Assembly: GCF_024752355.1 (NCBI RefSeq)
Contig: NZ_JANTHZ010000009.1
Coordinates: 124,001 to 188,000 of the forward strand
Length of the DNA stretch: 64,000 bases
Source of the DNA: Ancylobacter mangrovi
GTDB taxonomy: Bacteria > Pseudomonadota > Alphaproteobacteria > Rhizobiales > Xanthobacteraceae
Direction of reading: 5' to 3'
This document shows positions 60,868 through 64,000 of this stretch, one piece after another. A model generated the notes under the pieces. The model saw only the letters and a program-made list of their open reading frames with translations. It made no database searches and had not been told where the DNA came from. The translations under genes and the position numbers were made by a program. Within the stretch, counting starts at the first letter, position 1, and every line of letters begins with the position of its first letter.

Positions 60868-63537
60868 ATGCGTCCCGCTGTTCGTGTCGCTGCCGCTGCG
60901 GTTGCGGTAGTCACGTCCGTGCATGCCTTTATCTGGCTGGCGATGCGGGAGGAGGTGACAGCCCCCGCCATTCCCGATCGTTTCGCCAGCATGTCGTTCG
61001 CGCCTTATGGGCGGGACGCCAACCCCGATAAGGGCCAGGCCACGACGGACGCGCAGATCCGCTCGGACCTCGACGCCGTCGCCCCCTATACGAAGGCGGT
61101 CCGCACCTACGCCTCCACCGGCGGGCTCGAGCACGTCGCCCGGCTTGCCGCCGAGGACGGGCTGAAGGTCACGGTCGGCGCGTGGATCGACAAGGACGAG
61201 AAGCGCAACAAGCTCGAGATCGACAACGCTCTCGAGGCGGCCCGCAAGAACTCGAACGTCAACGCCATCGTGGTCGGCAACGAGTCGATCCTGCGCGCGG
61301 AAAAGACGCCCGACGAGCTCATCGACATCATCCGCAAGGTGAAGAGCCAGACCAACGTCCCGGTGACCACCGGCGAGACGTGGGACGTCTGGCTCGACCA
61401 TCCCGAGCTGGTCTCGGCGGTCGACTTCATCGCCGCCCATATCCTGCCCTACTGGGAGGGCGTGCCCGCCGACCAGGTGGTCGATCGGGCGATCAACATC
61501 TATGAGCGCCTGCGTGCCGCCTATCCCGGCAAGCGCATCGTCATCGCCGAGTTCGGCTGGCCGAGCGCGGGCTACAACCGCGACGCGGCGATGCCCGGCG
61601 AGCTGGAGCAGGCGAAGGTCATCCGCACCTTCGCCTCGCGCGCCGATGCGCTCGGCATCGAGTACAACCTCATCGAGGCGTTCGACGCGCCGTGGAAGAG
61701 CTTCGAGGGCAGCGTCGGCCAGTACTGGGGCATTCTCGACGCCAATCGCGAGCTGAAATTCCCGCTCGCCGGCCCGGTCGCCCCCTCGACCTACGGCGCC
61801 ACGGCCGCCATCGCCTTGCTGCTGGGCATCGCCTTCTCGATACCCGTCTTCCGCTTCGCCCGCCTCACCCTGACGCAGGCGCTGGTGATGGTCGGGGCCG
61901 GCAATCTCGTCGGCGCCTGGCTCGCCACCGTGGCCGACCACTGGCTGACCCATTACGTGGTCGGCGGCAACAAGGTGACCTTCGTCATCAGCCTGCTGCT
62001 GCTGGTACCGCTGGTGATCGTCATGCTCCACCGGGTGGAGGAGCTGGCCACCATCGCCTTCGGCCGCGCCCCGCGGCGGCTGCTGCGCCCGGCGCACGCC
62101 GCCCTGCCCGCCCGTGCGCCCGGCGCCCCCCCGCGCGCGCCCAAGGTCTCGATCCACATCCCGGCCTACAAGGAACCGCCGGAGATGCTGAAGCAGACGC
62201 TGGACGGCATCGCGCGGCTGAACTGGCCGAACTTCGAGTGCCTGGTCATCATCAACAACACGCCGGACCCGGCCTTCTGGGAACCGATCGAGGCCTATTG
62301 CCGCGAGCTCGGCGACCGCTTCAAGTTCGTCAACCTGCCGAAGGTCGCGGGCTTCAAGGCGGGCGCGCTGCGCGTCGGCATGCAGCAGACCGCGGCCGAC
62401 GCCGAGATCATCGGCGTGATCGACGCCGACTACGTGGTCGATCCGAACTGGCTGCGCGACCTTGTGCCGGCCTTCGAGGACCCCACGGTCGGTATCGTGC
62501 AGGCGCCGCAGGACCACCGCGATGCCCATCGCAGCCTCATGCACGAGGCGATGAACACCGAATATGCCGGCTTCTTCGACATCGGCATGGTCCAGCGCAA
62601 CGAGCACGACGCCATCGTCGTGCACGGCACCATGTGCCTGATGCGTCGCGCCGCCATGATGGAGGCCGGCGACTGGTCGAGCGACACGATCTGCGAGGAC
62701 ACCGACCTCGGCCTGTCGATCGTCGAGCGCGGCTGGAAGAGCCTCTACACCAACACCCGCTATGGCTGGGGCCTGCTGCCGGACGACTTCGCCTCGTTCA
62801 AGAAGCAGCGCCACCGCTGGGCCTATGGCGGCATGCAGATCGTCAAGAAGCACTGGCGCCGCATGCTGCCGAATGCCGGCACGCGCCTCACTTCCGCCCA
62901 GCGCCGCGAATTCGCCATCGGCTGGGTGAGCTGGCTCGGCTCGGAGAGCATCGGCGCGCTGGTGGCGATCCTCAGCCTGCTGTGGGTGCCGGTCGTGCTC
63001 GGCCTCGGCATCGCCGTGCCGCAGCGCATCCTCACCATGCCGATCCTGTTCTGCTTCGGCATCTACATCCTGCACTTCATCGCGCTGTACCGGCTGCGCG
63101 TCGCCACCACGCCGGTGCGCATGCTCGGCGCGGCCTTCGCGGCGATGGCGGTGCAGTTCACCGTCGCCAAGGCGGTCTATGACAGCTTCCGCTACAAGGA
63201 CCTCGGCTTTGCCCGCACGGCCAAGGGAAGCTGGCTCGCCGGCGCCGCCCGCGCCTTCCCGGCCCTGCCGGAGGCGATCATCGGCGGCGGGCTGCTGCTC
63301 TCGGCCATCGGCCTGCGCATGACCAACTGGCACGCGGTGGTTGAGGTGAACCTGTTCGCCTTCGCGCTGGCGGTCCAGAGCCTGCCCTTCCTCTCCGCCG
63401 CCGTGATCGGCTGGCTGGAAGGCTCGTCGCTCAACGCCGTGGAGCCCTGGCTGGCCATGCGCGAGCGGGCGCGTGCCCTGCTGCCGGGCCGCATCGGGGC
63501 GAGCGAGGCGCCGATCCCGGAGAAGGTGCGTTCCTGA
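60868..63537 (+). CDS. ndvB: Beta-1,3/1,6-glucan synthase NdvB (GH17-GT2 fusion)
   Basis: 889-residue inner-membrane protein matching Bradyrhizobium-type NdvB. Residues about 35-305 are a GH17-like periplasmic domain with E139 (VVGNESIL) and E228 (IAEFGWPSAG). Residues about 425-700 are a GT2 glycosyltransferase with the DAD motif in GVIDADYVVD, CEDTDLG and KKQRHRWAYG (the QxxRW-type site). Several helices flank the GT2 part. It polymerises glucose from UDP-glucose into the periplasmic glucan used in osmoadaptation and host interaction. ATG 60868 is preferred to a TTG five codons upstream. A strong terminator follows. Confidence 0.88.
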   Translation: MRPAVRVAAAAVAVVTSVHAFIWLAMREEVTAPAIPDRFASMSFAPYGRDANPDKGQATTDAQIRSDLDAVAPYTKAVRTYASTGGLEHVARLAAEDGLKVTVGAWIDKDEKRNKLEIDNALEAARKNSNVNAIVVGNESILRAEKTPDELIDIIRKVKSQTNVPVTTGETWDVWLDHPELVSAVDFIAAHILPYWEGVPADQVVDRAINIYERLRAAYPGKRIVIAEFGWPSAGYNRDAAMPGELEQAKVIRTFASRADALGIEYNLIEAFDAPWKSFEGSVGQYWGILDANRELKFPLAGPVAPSTYGATAAIALLLGIAFSIPVFRFARLTLTQALVMVGAGNLVGAWLATVADHWLTHYVVGGNKVTFVISLLLLVPLVIVMLHRVEELATIAFGRAPRRLLRPAHAALPARAPGAPPRAPKVSIHIPAYKEPPEMLKQTLDGIARLNWPNFECLVIINNTPDPAFWEPIEAYCRELGDRFKFVNLPKVAGFKAGALRVGMQQTAADAEIIGVIDADYVVDPNWLRDLVPAFEDPTVGIVQAPQDHRDAHRSLMHEAMNTEYAGFFDIGMVQRNEHDAIVVHGTMCLMRRAAMMEAGDWSSDTICEDTDLGLSIVERGWKSLYTNTRYGWGLLPDDFASFKKQRHRWAYGGMQIVKKHWRRMLPNAGTRLTSAQRREFAIGWVSWLGSESIGALVAILSLLWVPVVLGLGIAVPQRILTMPILFCFGIYILHFIALYRLRVATTPVRMLGAAFAAMAVQFTVAKAVYDSFRYKDLGFARTAKGSWLAGAARAFPALPEAIIGGGLLLSAIGLRMTNWHAVVEVNLFAFALAVQSLPFLSAAVIGWLEGSSLNAVEPWLAMRERARALLPGRIGASEAPIPEKVRS

Positions 63538-63574
63538 GCGCCTCCGGCGCCGCCGCTTCGACAACCGACATGAG

Positions 63575-63606
63575 AAAAGGCCCGGAACCTGTTCCGGGCC
63601 TTTTTG
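63575..63606. terminator. Rho-independent terminator after ndvB
   Basis: The arms AAAAGGCCCGGAAC and GTTCCGGGCCTTTT are perfect reverse complements with a 2-base loop, extended by a T-run. It lies 40 bp after the ndvB stop and before the convergent VOC gene; the A-run on the left side lets it act on both strands. Confidence 0.9.
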
Positions 63607-63636
63607 TTTCGTCGATCCCGCGCGGCTGACCCGGCC

Positions 63637-64000
63637 TTAGGAGACGGTCTCGAACACCAGCGCCGCGCCGAACGCGTCCTCCGGCCCCACCACCGTCACG
63701 CCCTCCATCGGCTCCATCGCCGAAGCGGACGCACGGACCGCTCCCGCATCGGCGACGGCAAAACGCAGCGCCGCGAGGCGGAGCGTGGCGTCGACCGGCG
63801 CGGCCACGCCGAAGCGCTCGGCATAGAGTTCGGGGCTCATCACCTCGACGTCGCCGCGGGGCGTATGGGCGACATACCAGCCGTCCACGGCGCGGCGCGG
63901 ATCGGTGCCGAGGAAGGCCGAGAGGAAGGCGGCATGGGCGGCGGGTTCGGCCGCCGTCAGCACCACACCGGCGATACCGCTCGCCCCGTTCGCATGGCGC
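63637..64000 (-). CDS. VOC/glyoxalase-like protein (5' end outside window)
   Basis: The C-terminal part of a vicinal-oxygen-chelate fold protein. The frame stays open past 63966 to the window edge with family-like residues (NGASGIAGVVLTAAEPAAHAAFL), so the true start is outside. Visible features are LSAFLGTDPRRAV and a repeat-like domain starting GVTVVGPEDAFGAALVFE. It resembles glyoxalase-like domain proteins (VOC_3 type) with no assigned reaction. It converges on ndvB across the terminator. Confidence 0.7.
   Translation of the reverse strand, partial: RHANGASGIAGVVLTAAEPAAHAAFLSAFLGTDPRRAVDGWYVAHTPRGDVEVMSPELYAERFGVAAPVDATLRLAALRFAVADAGAVRASASAMEPMEGVTVVGPEDAFGAALVFETVS

Noticed and set aside
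60838..63564. 908-codon minus-strand open frame opposite ndvB
   Set aside because: It mirrors ndvB codon positions and lacks any protein family pattern; ndvB has catalytic motifs.

Overview
The window is very GC-rich, densely packed with genes, and reads as one stretch of chromosome from an alphaproteobacterium of the Hyphomicrobiales. Several genes point there: an N-type ATPase operon, a Bradyrhizobium-like beta-1,3/1,6-glucan locus (ndvB and an ndvC-like gene), a DUF3775 protein, an OxlT-like carrier and a lanthanide-type PQQ dehydrogenase. A Xanthobacteraceae member (Ancylobacter, Starkeya or Xanthobacter type) is my best guess. That is inference from gene content, since no rRNA or tRNA gene is visible.

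Layout. 1-6492: N-ATPase operon atpD(partial)-C-Q-R-B-E-F-A-G on the plus strand. 6508-8337 (minus): secreted PQQ dehydrogenase. 8612-11943: two translationally coupled GH13 alpha-glucosidase-like enzymes. 11974-18243 (minus): LOG-type protein, glutamine-dependent NAD synthetase, phosphoribosyltransferase, alpha/beta hydrolase, ChaB, DUF3775 protein and a PncA-type nicotinamidase. 18396-21235: arsenic operon arsR-arsC-(arsC-arsN fusion)-acr3 with a perfect operator overlapping the arsR start codon. 21574-27256: four tightly packed glycosyltransferase genes, the last fused to a polysaccharide-deacetylase-like domain.

27238-38815 (minus) is the most unusual part. Eight genes are spaced from -4 to +15 bp. 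First comes an ABC-exporter-like protein whose nucleotide-binding domain has lost every canonical motif and contains internal repeats. Next are a cyclic-nucleotide-binding protein with an intact phosphate pocket, and a protein joining a heme-b-type membrane anchor, a 2Fe-2S ferredoxin domain and a class III cyclase domain that has lost its non-metal catalytic residues. A four-gene oligopeptide ABC importer and a methyltransferase follow. I read the first three as a probable redox- and cNMP-linked signalling module built partly from pseudoenzymes.

38938-54526 holds accessory metabolism: a heparin-lyase-like secreted protein, a UDP-sugar dehydrogenase, ethanolamine ammonia-lyase EutBC, a ureohydrolase overlapping a nitrilase-family amidase, an OxlT-like carrier with a dyad-rich upstream region, an MHS-family transporter, and a GntR-regulated polar amino acid ABC importer. 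54566-57849 (minus) carries glmS and glmU for UDP-GlcNAc synthesis. 57941-63537 carries the beta-glucan locus. The window ends in a truncated VOC-family gene.

UDP-GlcNAc synthesis, UDP-sugar dehydrogenation, the glycosyltransferase cluster and the glucan locus together suggest substantial investment in surface polysaccharides. No insertion sequence, CRISPR array, phage gene or tRNA was found.
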